A DNA stretch of 17,515 nt from CAZHYM01 sp964536785. GTDB lineage: Bacteria > Patescibacteriota > Saccharimonadia > Saccharimonadales > Saccharimonadaceae. Both the position numbers and the translations under genes were made by a program. Shown piece by piece: positions 6,528 to 14,399 of the stretch (positions are counted from its first letter, which is position 1; each line of letters starts with the position of its first letter). Where the stretch lies: assembly GCA_964536785.1 (NCBI GenBank), contig CAZHYM010000009.1, positions 1 through 17,515 on the forward strand. Direction: 5' to 3'. Below the pieces are notes generated by a model. It did not search any database and was not told the origin of the DNA. It was given only the letters and a program-made list of their open reading frames with translations.

Positions 6528-8384
6528 ATGGTTAAATTATTAGATAATATGCAGAATTTAAAACATAACAGGAAATTTCTGCCCCTAGCCATATTAATAA
6601 TTGCCACTTTTCTATTTATAATATTTTTTTATCTAATCAAACAAAATGATAATATTTCTAAACCAACAGAGATTGAAAACCCTACCAACAATCCAGAATC
6701 TGAGCAAATTATAACTCTACTACCCGATAGCATTGAGCCAGAACAAAAACCTAGCTCTAACTCAAGCCCAGCCAGGACTACTTATACGCCTGGCCGCGCA
6801 GAAGCGATTAAGCAAGTTTCACCAAAACAGGCAGAGATTGAAGCCAGTATCGCTCGACCGATAAAGTATCGGACTTTAGCTACACCCAATGATCCAAAAT
6901 ACCCAAGTCAATGGTCTCTTAGTAGCATTAACTCTCCAACGACCTGGACCCAAACCACAGGAGACGAAGTGGTGATTGCCGTAATTGACACCGGCTTTGC
7001 ACTCAGCCACGAAGATTTAATTAGTAGCTGGTATCTTAACCCGGGCGAAAACGGTATGTCTGAGCCAACCGATTTAGCTTGTTGGACCGGGCTATCTGCC
7101 GACAGGAGCAAAGACTCCTGTGACAACGATGCCAATGGATACATCGATGACTGGCTAGGTTGGAATTTTAGCGGATCTTATCAGCCAGAAACTGAGCCCT
7201 GCAATGCAACTGGTGCATTTATTCCAAATAACAATCCTATGGCAGCTAATTCCGGAACCGACTTACTCTATCAGGAGCAAAAAAACTGTTTTGGCGTTGA
7301 TTACGGCGATCCCTTTAGCGCTATGTCACACGGGACTTCAGTGGCTGGGCTAGCTGGAGCCACAACCAATAATTCAATCGGCATATCGACAACTAATTGG
7401 CATGCCAAAATCATGCCTTTGCAAGCCATGCTTGATAACGGCGAAGGTTGGAGCCCAGATATCATCTCGGCAATTTACTACGCAACAGACAACGGGGCAG
7501 ATATAATTAATTTAAGCATTGGAGCGGCGGATTATGACATCGATACCAAAGCAGCCATCGATTATGCCGTAGCCCATAACGTAATTGTGGTGGCTGCCGC
7601 AGGCAACTGTGGGGCCATAAGCTCAGCTTGCCCGGCCAATCGAATCGGCAAGATAGATTATCCAGGTGCCTACAGTAATGTAATTGCCGTTGGAGCCGTA
7701 GATTCATCAAACAACCGAACTTCATTTAGCAGCTTTGGGCCAGAAATTGACCTCGTTGCTCCCGGATCTGGCTCAATTATCTCCACTACAGTAAGTCGAC
7801 CCACTGGGGCTGACGGACAACCTTCAGTCGATAAGTCTACTTTTAATTACACCAGTTCCTACTCAAGTTATCTGTATGGGACATCTTTTGCCTCTCCAAT
7901 TGCTGCGAATGCAATCTCAATAATTAAATCCGTCCACCCCGACTATGATGTCGCTGAAGTTATAGCCTTAGCAAATGGGACATCTAAAAAAGTCGCTCCC
8001 ATGAATAGCAACTTCTTTACCGCGGCATATGGTCACGGCGTCCTAGATGTTGATGAACTAACTGTCGTCGCAAAATCTCTTACAACATCTGGCGAAACAA
8101 ATCCGTCGCTCATACAGGTAGGTGGGGAAGCTGCCGAACATCGTTTTACAGCCAACAGCAACCTATCTAGTTCATGTAAAACAACCCCAAATTCATACTG
8201 CTCAGTTCAAATTAAAGGTTCAGAAGGCGTAGAAAGATTCCTACCCTACACAGTCACGTCTTCGACAGGATTTACAAGCTGGAATTGGTCGGCCCAATCG
8301 CTTCTAGGTGATAATTTCTACGAGATGAAGGCCATCCAAGGAAGTCGATTAAGCAATAGCCCATACACAATTAGTAACAAATAA
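6528..8384 (+). CDS. Membrane-anchored subtilisin-like serine protease (S8 family)
   Basis: 618 aa. An N-terminal hydrophobic segment (about 17-38) acts as signal anchor or signal peptide; a Pro/Ser-rich linker follows (about 40-110). The S8 catalytic domain spans about 130-510 with all key residues: D154 (VIDTG), H268 (SHGTSVAG), oxyanion N360 (AAAGN) and nucleophile S453 (GTSFASP). An insert with Cys residues and an Asp-rich DNDANGYIDD stretch (about 185-250) lies between D and H and may bind calcium. The last 100 or so residues are a separate beta-rich domain of unknown role. It is predicted to act outside the cell, perhaps processing surface proteins or degrading host protein. Its start is uncertain: ATG at 6528 or in-frame ATG at 6549, neither with a clear ribosome binding site. 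Confidence 0.9.
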   Translation: MVKLLDNMQNLKHNRKFLPLAILIIATFLFIIFFYLIKQNDNISKPTEIENPTNNPESEQIITLLPDSIEPEQKPSSNSSPARTTYTPGRAEAIKQVSPKQAEIEASIARPIKYRTLATPNDPKYPSQWSLSSINSPTTWTQTTGDEVVIAVIDTGFALSHEDLISSWYLNPGENGMSEPTDLACWTGLSADRSKDSCDNDANGYIDDWLGWNFSGSYQPETEPCNATGAFIPNNNPMAANSGTDLLYQEQKNCFGVDYGDPFSAMSHGTSVAGLAGATTNNSIGISTTNWHAKIMPLQAMLDNGEGWSPDIISAIYYATDNGADIINLSIGAADYDIDTKAAIDYAVAHNVIVVAAAGNCGAISSACPANRIGKIDYPGAYSNVIAVGAVDSSNNRTSFSSFGPEIDLVAPGSGSIISTTVSRPTGADGQPSVDKSTFNYTSSYSSYLYGTSFASPIAANAISIIKSVHPDYDVAEVIALANGTSKKVAPMNSNFFTAAYGHGVLDVDELTVVAKSLTTSGETNPSLIQVGGEAAEHRFTANSNLSSSCKTTPNSYCSVQIKGSEGVERFLPYTVTSSTGFTSWNWSAQSLLGDNFYEMKAIQGSRLSNSPYTISNK

Positions 8385-8386
8385 TT

Positions 8387-10543
8387 CTAATTAATTGGCA
8401 AAGTAAATCCAAACGTACTGCCTTTATCCTCGACTGATTTAAAGATAACATCACCACCGTGAGCTACTATAACTTTTCTGGCTAGAAACAAACCGACACC
8501 GGTTCCATCTGGTCGTTTTTTCCGAGCATTTGAAGCCCTAAAGAATTTGGTAAATAATTCAGCCTGGTCAATCTCCGGGACACCGATGCCAGTGTCTATG
8601 ACTCTAAACACAACTTGCCCATCTACCTTCCCTAATTCAATCATTACCGTCATGCCTTCCTTTGAATAATAAATCGCATTATCAATCATATTGATCATAA
8701 CTTGCCTCAATTTATCAGCATCGATATTAAGCATTGGCAAATTATCTGTAATCTTTGTTTTTAGCTTTATCTCTCTTTGCTTAGCTACTACTGAAAGAAG
8801 TCGAATTTCCTCCTTGAGTATTTTCGGTAAATTACTTTCCCTTTTCTCGATCACGAATTTACCAGTCTGCAGCCTGGAAACATTTAGAAAATCGTTAATC
8901 AGTTGCACCATCCTCTCGCTCGACATAAAAGCTTCAGATAGCACGGTTTTCTGCTTTGGTTTTACCTCGCCCAAATCGCCATCTAGAACCATATCGAGGT
9001 AGCCCTTGATACTTGTAAGCGGAGTGCGTAATTGATGAGACGCAATTGACATAAATTCATCTTTGGCTTCATCAAGCTTTTTTAGCTGACGGTTCTTGAC
9101 TAGCAATTCTTTGGTCGCTTGATTCACTTTACGCTGAAGATTCTCGTTTAAATCTCGCACCTCTTCAACTGACAATGAATTTTGAACTGCGATAGTAAGC
9201 TCATTAGAAATCGAGTCAAGAGTCTTCAAATCTCTGATTGAATAACCTCGACTCTTATGTTCCCCTACTAACAAAAATCCAATTGTTTCACTCTGAAGTT
9301 TAAGTGGTAATATAATTTTTACTTTGTACTTATTGATCATTCTTCCTAGTTGAATATTTTTTATCTGGCCAGTCATAATAACTTCTGTAGAAGAGCTGTA
9401 TTGATTTCGTTTACTAAATTCAATCAATGTTACGAAATCGCGATCGGTGAATTTTGACTGAACGGGGCTGTATTTTCCATAAATTCCCCTATCTTTAACA
9501 TAGAAAAAAACTTGCTCGGCTTTTAGATTTTCCGCAATATGCAAGCTTACTTTGTTTAATAACAATTTCAGATCGGTATCATATGATAAAATCTTACCGA
9601 ATTGTCGGACAAATTTATCTTGCTCATACTCGCCGCGGTAAAAAATATTATTGGTCAATTTATCAAAAAAGTTTTTTATTGGTTGAAAAATCAAGGCCAA
9701 CACTAGAGCTAACGCTACATTTATCGGACTTGAGCTAACTCCTGTTGTGACATTTTCTTTGAAAAACAATAATGACAAGCTATACGCCGAAACAACATAA
9801 AATATTGCCATAACAGCTACCGTCAGCAGATATCCAGCGGTTCTTACAGCTGCTAACTTTATATCAAACAGCCCGTATTTAATGATGCTAAAAAAAATTA
9901 TTACGCACATTAGTAACATGCTATAAGTAATTAAAAATTGTGCTGTGGCTGATTCACCAAAAAACACGGAGCCAATTATGGAGAAAACTATCCCTTGAGA
10001 TATACCGAACACTAGCGATAAATTTTTGCTGCGCGTTTTTAAATCCTTTGATTTTAATGTAGATGCCAAAAGCCTGGCTACTGGAAAAATAAATATTAGC
10101 AGAACGTATAGAATAATCACATAATAAAGGTAAGATGCTTCCTTTATGACGACGCCACTAATATCACCCCAAGCGTCAACAATTACTCGATCAGTGAGAC
10201 TCAGGAAGCTGAATAAACCACCCAATGCACCATGAATCAACCAGAAACGGTTTTTGACATGGTCTCCATAATATTTATAGACAAAAGCACTTCCAAATAT
10301 AGCCACCCAAACTGAAATAGCTATCGTAAGTCTTATGAGTAGCAGCGCTCCACTTGTTTTGCCCATAATTTGAGCCGAATACTGAAGCAGTAGCCATAAA
10401 GATATAAGAATCGAAGTAATTCCAAAGAATAGGTTTTCTCGTTTCTTATCACTTGCAGAAAATGTCATTATAGCTATCACAACAAGACCGATAATCGATG
10501 GCATATATATTGCTGTTTCAAGAATGTATTGAGAATTTGTCAT
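8387..10543 (-). CDS. Membrane sensor histidine kinase (7TM-type N-terminus, GAF, HisKA, HATPase)
   Basis: 718 aa. The first 300 or so residues hold about eight hydrophobic helices, like the 7TM sensor region of histidine kinases. A GAF-like domain (about 325-465) and a short coiled coil (about 468-497) lead to the HisKA domain, with phospho-acceptor H503 in SHQLRTPLTSIKG. The ATPase domain has an N box (N618-x-x-x-N622), DTGIGVPE and GTGVGLFLARK. All kinase motifs are present, so it should be active. The signal is unknown. No response regulator is adjacent; the nearest is the truncated one at 12734, about 2 kb away on the opposite strand. It converges with the protease gene, 2 bp apart, and shares a compact divergent promoter with the DUF2156 gene. 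Confidence 0.92.
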   Translation of the reverse strand: MTNSQYILETAIYMPSIIGLVVIAIMTFSASDKKRENLFFGITSILISLWLLLQYSAQIMGKTSGALLLIRLTIAISVWVAIFGSAFVYKYYGDHVKNRFWLIHGALGGLFSFLSLTDRVIVDAWGDISGVVIKEASYLYYVIILYVLLIFIFPVARLLASTLKSKDLKTRSKNLSLVFGISQGIVFSIIGSVFFGESATAQFLITYSMLLMCVIIFFSIIKYGLFDIKLAAVRTAGYLLTVAVMAIFYVVSAYSLSLLFFKENVTTGVSSSPINVALALVLALIFQPIKNFFDKLTNNIFYRGEYEQDKFVRQFGKILSYDTDLKLLLNKVSLHIAENLKAEQVFFYVKDRGIYGKYSPVQSKFTDRDFVTLIEFSKRNQYSSSTEVIMTGQIKNIQLGRMINKYKVKIILPLKLQSETIGFLLVGEHKSRGYSIRDLKTLDSISNELTIAVQNSLSVEEVRDLNENLQRKVNQATKELLVKNRQLKKLDEAKDEFMSIASHQLRTPLTSIKGYLDMVLDGDLGEVKPKQKTVLSEAFMSSERMVQLINDFLNVSRLQTGKFVIEKRESNLPKILKEEIRLLSVVAKQREIKLKTKITDNLPMLNIDADKLRQVMINMIDNAIYYSKEGMTVMIELGKVDGQVVFRVIDTGIGVPEIDQAELFTKFFRASNARKKRPDGTGVGLFLARKVIVAHGGDVIFKSVEDKGSTFGFTLPIN

Positions 10544-10554
10544 AGTGCTTATGA

Positions 10555-10564
10555 TATAATTATA
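10555..10564. promoter_or_regulatory. Overlapping divergent -10 boxes (kinase - / DUF2156 +)
   Basis: The 10-bp palindrome TATAATTATA gives TATAAT on the + strand (10555-10560, preceded by TGA, an extended -10) and TATAAT on the - strand (10559-10564). The + start would be near 10567, giving a leader of about 27 nt; the - start near 10552, giving a leader of about 9 nt. Both genes start within 50 bp. RNA polymerase cannot occupy both at once. Confidence 0.6.
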
Positions 10565-10593
10565 CTAGGATTTCAAGATTACAAACACACAAA

Positions 10594-11529
10594 ATGACAA
10601 ACCCACTTAAAACCGTACCAGATTTTCCAAATTGGCGTAAATTTGTTCCCGAAGACCAAGGATGGTATGAGGTTTTTTATATAACTAATCTTATGCCCTA
10701 TGCCGAACCTAGCCCAATCAACATTAGAACTTGGGTTATGGCTAACAATGATTTGCAGATTGCTAAGATCGATAAATTATTGGTAATGCAATTTCGGAAC
10801 ATATTAGACGAGAACAAGCCTACGTTTTTTCTTTTAGGCCAAGAAATAAACGCTTACGCGCTTAAAAAGACGTTTGCATACCAATCTCTATATAATTTAC
10901 CCGCTAAAGTAAGCTACATTCCACTAACACTTCTAAGCTCCATAGACCCTTCAGAATTTAACATAGACAAGCAGAGGGATGACGCTGAATACTTATTCAG
11001 TTGCCGTGATCATCTAGAACTAGAAGGACCCGCCTTCTATAAGCTTAGGCAGCAAGTATCCTGTTTTAAAAGAATACATTCTCAGGACAAACTAGAAATC
11101 AATCATATAAATTCCCTCAAAGAATACAGGAAAAATATTGATTTCATATTAAAAAACTGGAAATTGGCAACAAACAATTCACCAATAAATTATGAAGGAA
11201 AAATTCTAAAGAAAATTGCCGCAATAGGTGACTATTCTAAAATTAAAATGTTAACCTTATCTATCAATAATCAGCTCGCTTCTGCGGTCATTTATAGCAC
11301 TTATGATAAAATTGCCATCATACAGCACATAAAAGTTGACTATAGCTTCGACCGATTATTTGGTTACACATCACACATCTTAGCCCAGGAATTGCATAAT
11401 CAGGGAGTGCAATTTATGAATTATGAACAAGACTTGGGGCTAGAGGGGCTTAGACAGTACAAAAATAGACTAAGGCCTGTTAAATTACTTGAAAAAGCTA
11501 GTGTTACTCCAGCCCATCCTTTGAATTAA
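10594..11529 (+). CDS. DUF2156 / phosphatidylglycerol lysyltransferase C-terminal-like protein (GNAT fold)
   Basis: 311 aa. The pattern of YLFSCRDHLELEGPAFYKLR in the middle and NYEQDLGLEGLRQYKNRLRP near the end (from N276) is typical of DUF2156, the catalytic domain shared with MprF-type aminoacyl-phosphatidylglycerol synthases. Members usually have two GNAT-like folds and transfer an aminoacyl group from aminoacyl-tRNA to lipid or another acceptor. This one lacks the membrane helices of MprF and is predicted to be soluble, so the acceptor is unknown. No Shine-Dalgarno is visible before the ATG. Its 3' end overlaps the convergent gene at 11504 by 26 bp. The assignment of family is fairly secure; the substrate is not. 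Confidence 0.75.
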   Translation: MTNPLKTVPDFPNWRKFVPEDQGWYEVFYITNLMPYAEPSPINIRTWVMANNDLQIAKIDKLLVMQFRNILDENKPTFFLLGQEINAYALKKTFAYQSLYNLPAKVSYIPLTLLSSIDPSEFNIDKQRDDAEYLFSCRDHLELEGPAFYKLRQQVSCFKRIHSQDKLEINHINSLKEYRKNIDFILKNWKLATNNSPINYEGKILKKIAAIGDYSKIKMLTLSINNQLASAVIYSTYDKIAIIQHIKVDYSFDRLFGYTSHILAQELHNQGVQFMNYEQDLGLEGLRQYKNRLRPVKLLEKASVTPAHPLN

Positions 11530-12685
11530 TTCTTATAGCCTTATACTTTACTTCATTTAATTTTATAATCTCATTATTAACTATAAAGGCCTTTTTAGAG
11601 GATGCAATATTTCTTTTAATTATTGGCGGAATATATCTCTCAGACCTATTCGTATTCTCGAACAAAACTCTGGCCTTTATTCCCACCTCAGCGGCTACAT
11701 CGACAAAAAGCCGCAACACATCTCCCGATCCGCCAATCTTAGACGAAACTATGCCTGGGAAAAAGAGCGTTAGTTCAGATGGCGTATTGTTAATCGATAG
11801 CTTGTCAACGTATTCCTTGTTTAACCAAAAAATTTTATCTATATCGGTAGTTAAATCTGTAAAACAGACAATCTTACCGTCTTGATATTTTATGGACGCT
11901 AAAGTATTGTTGCTGGTAATTAGTTCAATAAATTCGGGCTCAGAATCTTCCATTGAAATGGGATGTTCTTCTCCAAGGAACTGAAATCTGTCCCTGTATA
12001 GTTGCCACATTTCTTTTAATTGGTCCGCACTCAGTTTATTGCCTGAAACTAACAAAGTGCAATTATCACGATCGACCATATCCGGCTTAATATTATCATC
12101 AAAAAAAGTCGCGATATCGCTAAGTTCGCATTTTTGATTTGGTATGTAATTTTTGTTGTCAACATCAAGGAGAAAAAGTGATATGGATACATCTTCTCGG
12201 CCTTTGCAATATTGGCTACTATCAACCAGTGGGATTTTTTCAATTTGGCAACCACTCTTTTTAGCTTCTAACAACAAATTTTTCTCTTCTCTATCCTCAT
12301 AATCGGCAAAAAACAAAACCCCGCCTTTATCAAGAATTCTAGAGGTGGCTTTTTGCCTAACTGAATCTGAGAGATTAGCAATAGGTAAAGTCATAAAACT
12401 TGATTCTTCATACGATGACTTGGCTAAACTAACGGCTCTATCGGCGTCATATCCTTGGCTAGCTCCCAATCTTATGTTGGCCGTCAAAGGAACATCAACG
12501 CCTCCTGCATCGATAAAGACAGTCTCGTCATCAGCTATAATTTCTAAATAATTGTCTGGACAAAGAATCCCCGACTTACGGTAAATATCATCATTAGCTA
12601 CTGCGCACAATCGCTCGTAATCATCATAAGCCATTACTTTGGCTTCAACTCTTTCAGGACTTGATAAACTTTCGAATGAATTCAT
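11504..12685 (-). CDS. Uncharacterised protein with probable GNAT-like C-terminal half
   Basis: 393 aa, soluble, without a signal peptide. I do not recognise the N-terminal half (1-210), which has alternating strands and helices and many Asp/Glu. From about 215 the pattern LKEMWQLYRDRFQFLGEEHP, an IKYQDGKIVCFTDL strand pair, LTLFFPGIVSS and a following GDVLRLFVDVAAE helix reads like a GNAT acetyltransferase core (pyrophosphate-binding loop region GGSGD). It is therefore a possible acyl- or aminoacyl-transferase, like its convergent neighbour, with which it overlaps by 26 bp. The ATG is 6 nt after a TATACT box, so the mRNA is likely leaderless. It is divergent from the response regulator. GNAT membership is inference only. 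Confidence 0.6.
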   Translation of the reverse strand: MNSFESLSSPERVEAKVMAYDDYERLCAVANDDIYRKSGILCPDNYLEIIADDETVFIDAGGVDVPLTANIRLGASQGYDADRAVSLAKSSYEESSFMTLPIANLSDSVRQKATSRILDKGGVLFFADYEDREEKNLLLEAKKSGCQIEKIPLVDSSQYCKGREDVSISLFLLDVDNKNYIPNQKCELSDIATFFDDNIKPDMVDRDNCTLLVSGNKLSADQLKEMWQLYRDRFQFLGEEHPISMEDSEPEFIELITSNNTLASIKYQDGKIVCFTDLTTDIDKIFWLNKEYVDKLSINNTPSELTLFFPGIVSSKIGGSGDVLRLFVDVAAEVGIKARVLFENTNRSERYIPPIIKRNIASSKKAFIVNNEIIKLNEVKYKAIRINSKDGLE

Positions 12686-12691
12686 ACAACA

Positions 12692-12697
12692 AGTATA
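12692..12697 (-). promoter_or_regulatory. Extended -10 box placing transcription start at the ATG (leaderless)
   Basis: On the - strand TGG precedes TATACT, then 6 nt, then ATG at 12685. A start 7 nt after the -10 box is the A of the ATG itself. There is no ribosome binding site. Confidence 0.6.
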
Positions 12698-12721
12698 CCA
12701 CCACTCATCCTCTCAATATGC

Positions 12722-12727
12722 TATAAT
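12722..12727 (+). promoter_or_regulatory. Consensus extended -10 placing transcription start at the ATG (leaderless)
   Basis: TGC then a perfect TATAAT, 6 nt, then the ATG at 12734. The usual spacing puts +1 on the A of the ATG. No Shine-Dalgarno fits in the space. It lies 25 bp from the opposing leaderless promoter of the 12685 gene. Confidence 0.7.
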
Positions 12728-12733
12728 TTGCTT

Positions 12734-12900
12734 ATGATCAAAATCGCAATTATCGAAGACGATCCTACAATCAGCCAGATGTACCGGATGAAATTTGAAA
12801 TGGAAGGCTACAATGTCCGCCTAGCTTCCAATGGTAAAATCGGAGTTGAACTTGTCCAGAATTTTAAACCTGATATTATTTTACTTGATATTCAAATGCC
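12734..12900 (+). CDS. Response regulator receiver domain, 3' part lost in scaffold gap
   Basis: 55 residues are visible before the gap, the first half of a CheY-like receiver: acidic pair in IIEDDP (E8, D9, D10), helix 1 QMYRMKFEMEGY, and phospho-acceptor D52 in DIILLDIQMP. The ATG at 12734 is preferred to the TTG at 12728, which lies inside the promoter spacer. Whether an output domain follows is unknown, because the next sequence belongs to a Crp/Fnr-type protein. It may be the partner of the histidine kinase at 8387, but many kinases and regulators are unlinked. The sequence before the gap is intact and the domain call is secure. Confidence 0.9.
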
Positions 12901-13000
12901 NNNNNNNNNNNNNNNNNNNNNNNNNNNNNNNNNNNNNNNNNNNNNNNNNNNNNNNNNNNNNNNNNNNNNNNNNNNNNNNNNNNNNNNNNNNNNNNNNNNN
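12901..13000. other. Scaffold gap of 100 N; real size must be larger
   Basis: Before it is half a receiver domain (about 60-70 residues missing); after it is a Crp-type protein lacking its first 30-45 residues. Completing both needs roughly 300 bp or more, so the 100 N is a placeholder. No repeat is visible at its edges apart from a run of seven T at 13001-13007. Confidence 0.85.
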
Positions 13001-13597
13001 TTTTTTTGAAGGCGAAGTTCCGAAACACATTCACTTAATTGTTGATGGAGCCGTGGGCGCATACACTATAACTAAGAACGGTACAAAAAACATAGCCAAT
13101 ATTTTTGGTAAAAATAGCGTTATACCAATAACATGGGCTAACGATCAAACCGATTATGCAATTTTCAATTACACAGCACTGAGTGATGTACATGTTTTAA
13201 AAATTACCAAAGATGACTTCTGGAGAATAATAAATTCCTCAACTGCCAGCAAAGATATCTACCTAAATTTCCTAGCTAAATCTCAAACCTCGCTAATGCT
13301 TAGAATTGAAGGCCTATCGCAAGACACCGCCATTGACAAGATAGCCCAACTTTTCTATTTTCTCATTTATCGTTACAGTGTTGAAAAAGAAAAAGATATT
13401 TTTGAGATTGATTTAAAAATCACCCAGGAAACTATTGCTGGACTTACCAATCAAACAAGAGAGAGCGCTGCAAATAATTTAAGATTTTGAAGCAAAAAGG
13501 GGCGATAAATTTTAAAAACTCAGTCTATACTGTCAATCGAAAAAAACTCGATGAATTCATCGACGAATATCGCTTTGAAGTTTATGAATTGCTTTGA
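13001..13597 (+). CDS. Crp/Fnr-family transcriptional regulator, 5' end in gap, frameshifted near the 3' end
   Basis: The frame enters from the gap with FFEGEVPKHIHLIVDGAV, the cyclic-nucleotide-binding-type jelly roll (beta roll ending about 13215). A long dimerisation helix region follows, then a winged helix containing ITQETIAGLTNQTRESAANNL, the DNA-recognition helix. The frame stops at TGA 13488-13490 just after that helix. Stepping back one base at 13481 gives KILKQKGAINFKNSVYTVNR and on to a TGA at 13595-13597, which is exactly the missing wing and C-terminal helix. So one A is missing, or a real -1 frameshift exists. No canonical slippery heptamer is present. The last 16 bp overlap the convergent gene at 13582. 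The effector is unknown. With the frameshift uncorrected the protein would lack its wing. Confidence 0.8.
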
Positions 13598-13974
13598 TTA
13601 ATATAAGCGTCAATCATATAACTTAGACCTGGAGATGAAGTATGCCGTCCTATGAAATACTTATAAACCCCTAGCTCGTGCAATTGATTGATTTCACTTG
13701 GAGAAAAACCATCACCTACGATAACAAGTTTTATTGCTTTATCATTGTTGGTAACTAAGTACTCAAGCTCCGACTTATTCGTTAAAATTTCGCCTGTTTT
13801 TAATCCAGTAATAACCATAGCCGAACGAAGTTTAGACCGCTTTATGTATTCCACGGCTAGCCTTAGATCATCGAAAGACAGCAAGTTTCTTTTCTTGTCT
13901 CTTAGATAATTTTCGAGTCTCTTTATATTTTCATAAGAGCCTACTAGGATTAAATTAGATTCAGCTGCCATCAT
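13582..13974 (-). CDS. Receiver-like small protein without phosphorylation residues
   Basis: 130 aa, soluble. Strands NLILVGS, SAMVITGL, KLVIVGDGF and YKYFIGR alternate with helices as in a five-stranded CheY-like fold. The acidic pair after strand 1 is absent (VGSYEN), the phospho-acceptor after strand 3 is Thr/Gly (ITGLKTG), and there is no KP after strand 5. It may be a pseudo-receiver or another Rossmann-like signalling domain. Two adjacent ATGs (13974 and 13971) are possible starts. A TATTAT box 6 nt before the first suggests a leaderless transcript. It is convergent with and overlaps the Crp/Fnr gene by 16 bp. I do not recognise a named family. Confidence 0.6.
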   Translation of the reverse strand: MMAAESNLILVGSYENIKRLENYLRDKKRNLLSFDDLRLAVEYIKRSKLRSAMVITGLKTGEILTNKSELEYLVTNNDKAIKLVIVGDGFSPSEINQLHELGVYKYFIGRHTSSPGLSYMIDAYINQSNS

Positions 13975-13980
13975 ACTAAT

Positions 13981-13986
13981 ATAATA
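13981..13986 (-). promoter_or_regulatory. -10 box with leaderless spacing
   Basis: TATTAT on the - strand, then 6 nt, then ATG at 13974. The region is AT-rich, so alternatives such as TATATT a few bases later exist. It has the same geometry as the promoters at 12692 and 12722. Confidence 0.45.
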
Positions 13987-14028
13987 TTTATTTGGCAGAC
14001 ATAATTCTGTAATTTTTATTACACATCG

Positions 14029-14056
14029 AAGAACTCGCCTTTTACGGCGAGTTCTT
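14029..14056 (-). terminator. Stem-loop terminator after the GlsB-like operon
   Basis: AAGAACTCGCC (14029-14039) and GGCGAGTTCTT (14046-14056) form a perfect 11-bp stem with a 6-nt loop, 32 bp after the last codon of the 14088 gene. The T tract is weak in both directions, so termination efficiency is uncertain. Confidence 0.7.
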
Positions 14057-14087
14057 ATTTACCTTCGTACAAATTCAGACAGGCGAA

Positions 14088-14357
14088 TTATGGACGTCGA
14101 CTGACAGCTTTGTATAGCCCAATGACTAGCATTGCGCCCAGAGTAGCGGTTAGTATGCTTCCAAAATCGAATTCATTTGGATCGATATTGGCGCCGAATA
14201 GATTCCTCATCAAGAATCCACCGACTAGCGCACCTACAACGCCAGCTATTATATTCGCAACCGGACCCATTTCTAGATCTGTTTTCATAATTTTTGAAGC
14301 TATCCAGCCGGCTAAAGCACCGACGATTACCCATGCGACTAAATCTATTAATGTCAT
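14088..14357 (-). CDS. GlsB/YeaQ/YmgE-type stress-response membrane protein
   Basis: 89 aa with three hydrophobic helices (about 5-22, 32-51, 64-84). The pattern VGALAGWIASKIM followed by NIIAGVVGALVGGFLMRNLFG is characteristic of the transglycosylase-associated family (GlsB/YeaQ/YmgE), small inner-membrane proteins with several Gly that are often induced by general stress. The molecular function is not established for the family. AAGGAG lies 8 nt before the ATG. It is downstream of the small TM protein gene by 42 bp on the same strand, and a terminator follows, so the two probably form an operon. Confidence 0.85.
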   Translation of the reverse strand: MTLIDLVAWVIVGALAGWIASKIMKTDLEMGPVANIIAGVVGALVGGFLMRNLFGANIDPNEFDFGSILTATLGAMLVIGLYKAVSRRP

Positions 14358-14399
14358 TTTGTTCTCCTTATTGTTATGTATTTTATTAGTTAATTTCTA

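Noticed and set aside
13473..13490. Programmed -1 frameshift site in the Crp/Fnr gene.
   Set aside because: No canonical X-XXY-YYZ heptamer in frame and no obvious downstream hairpin, so a missing base is simpler.
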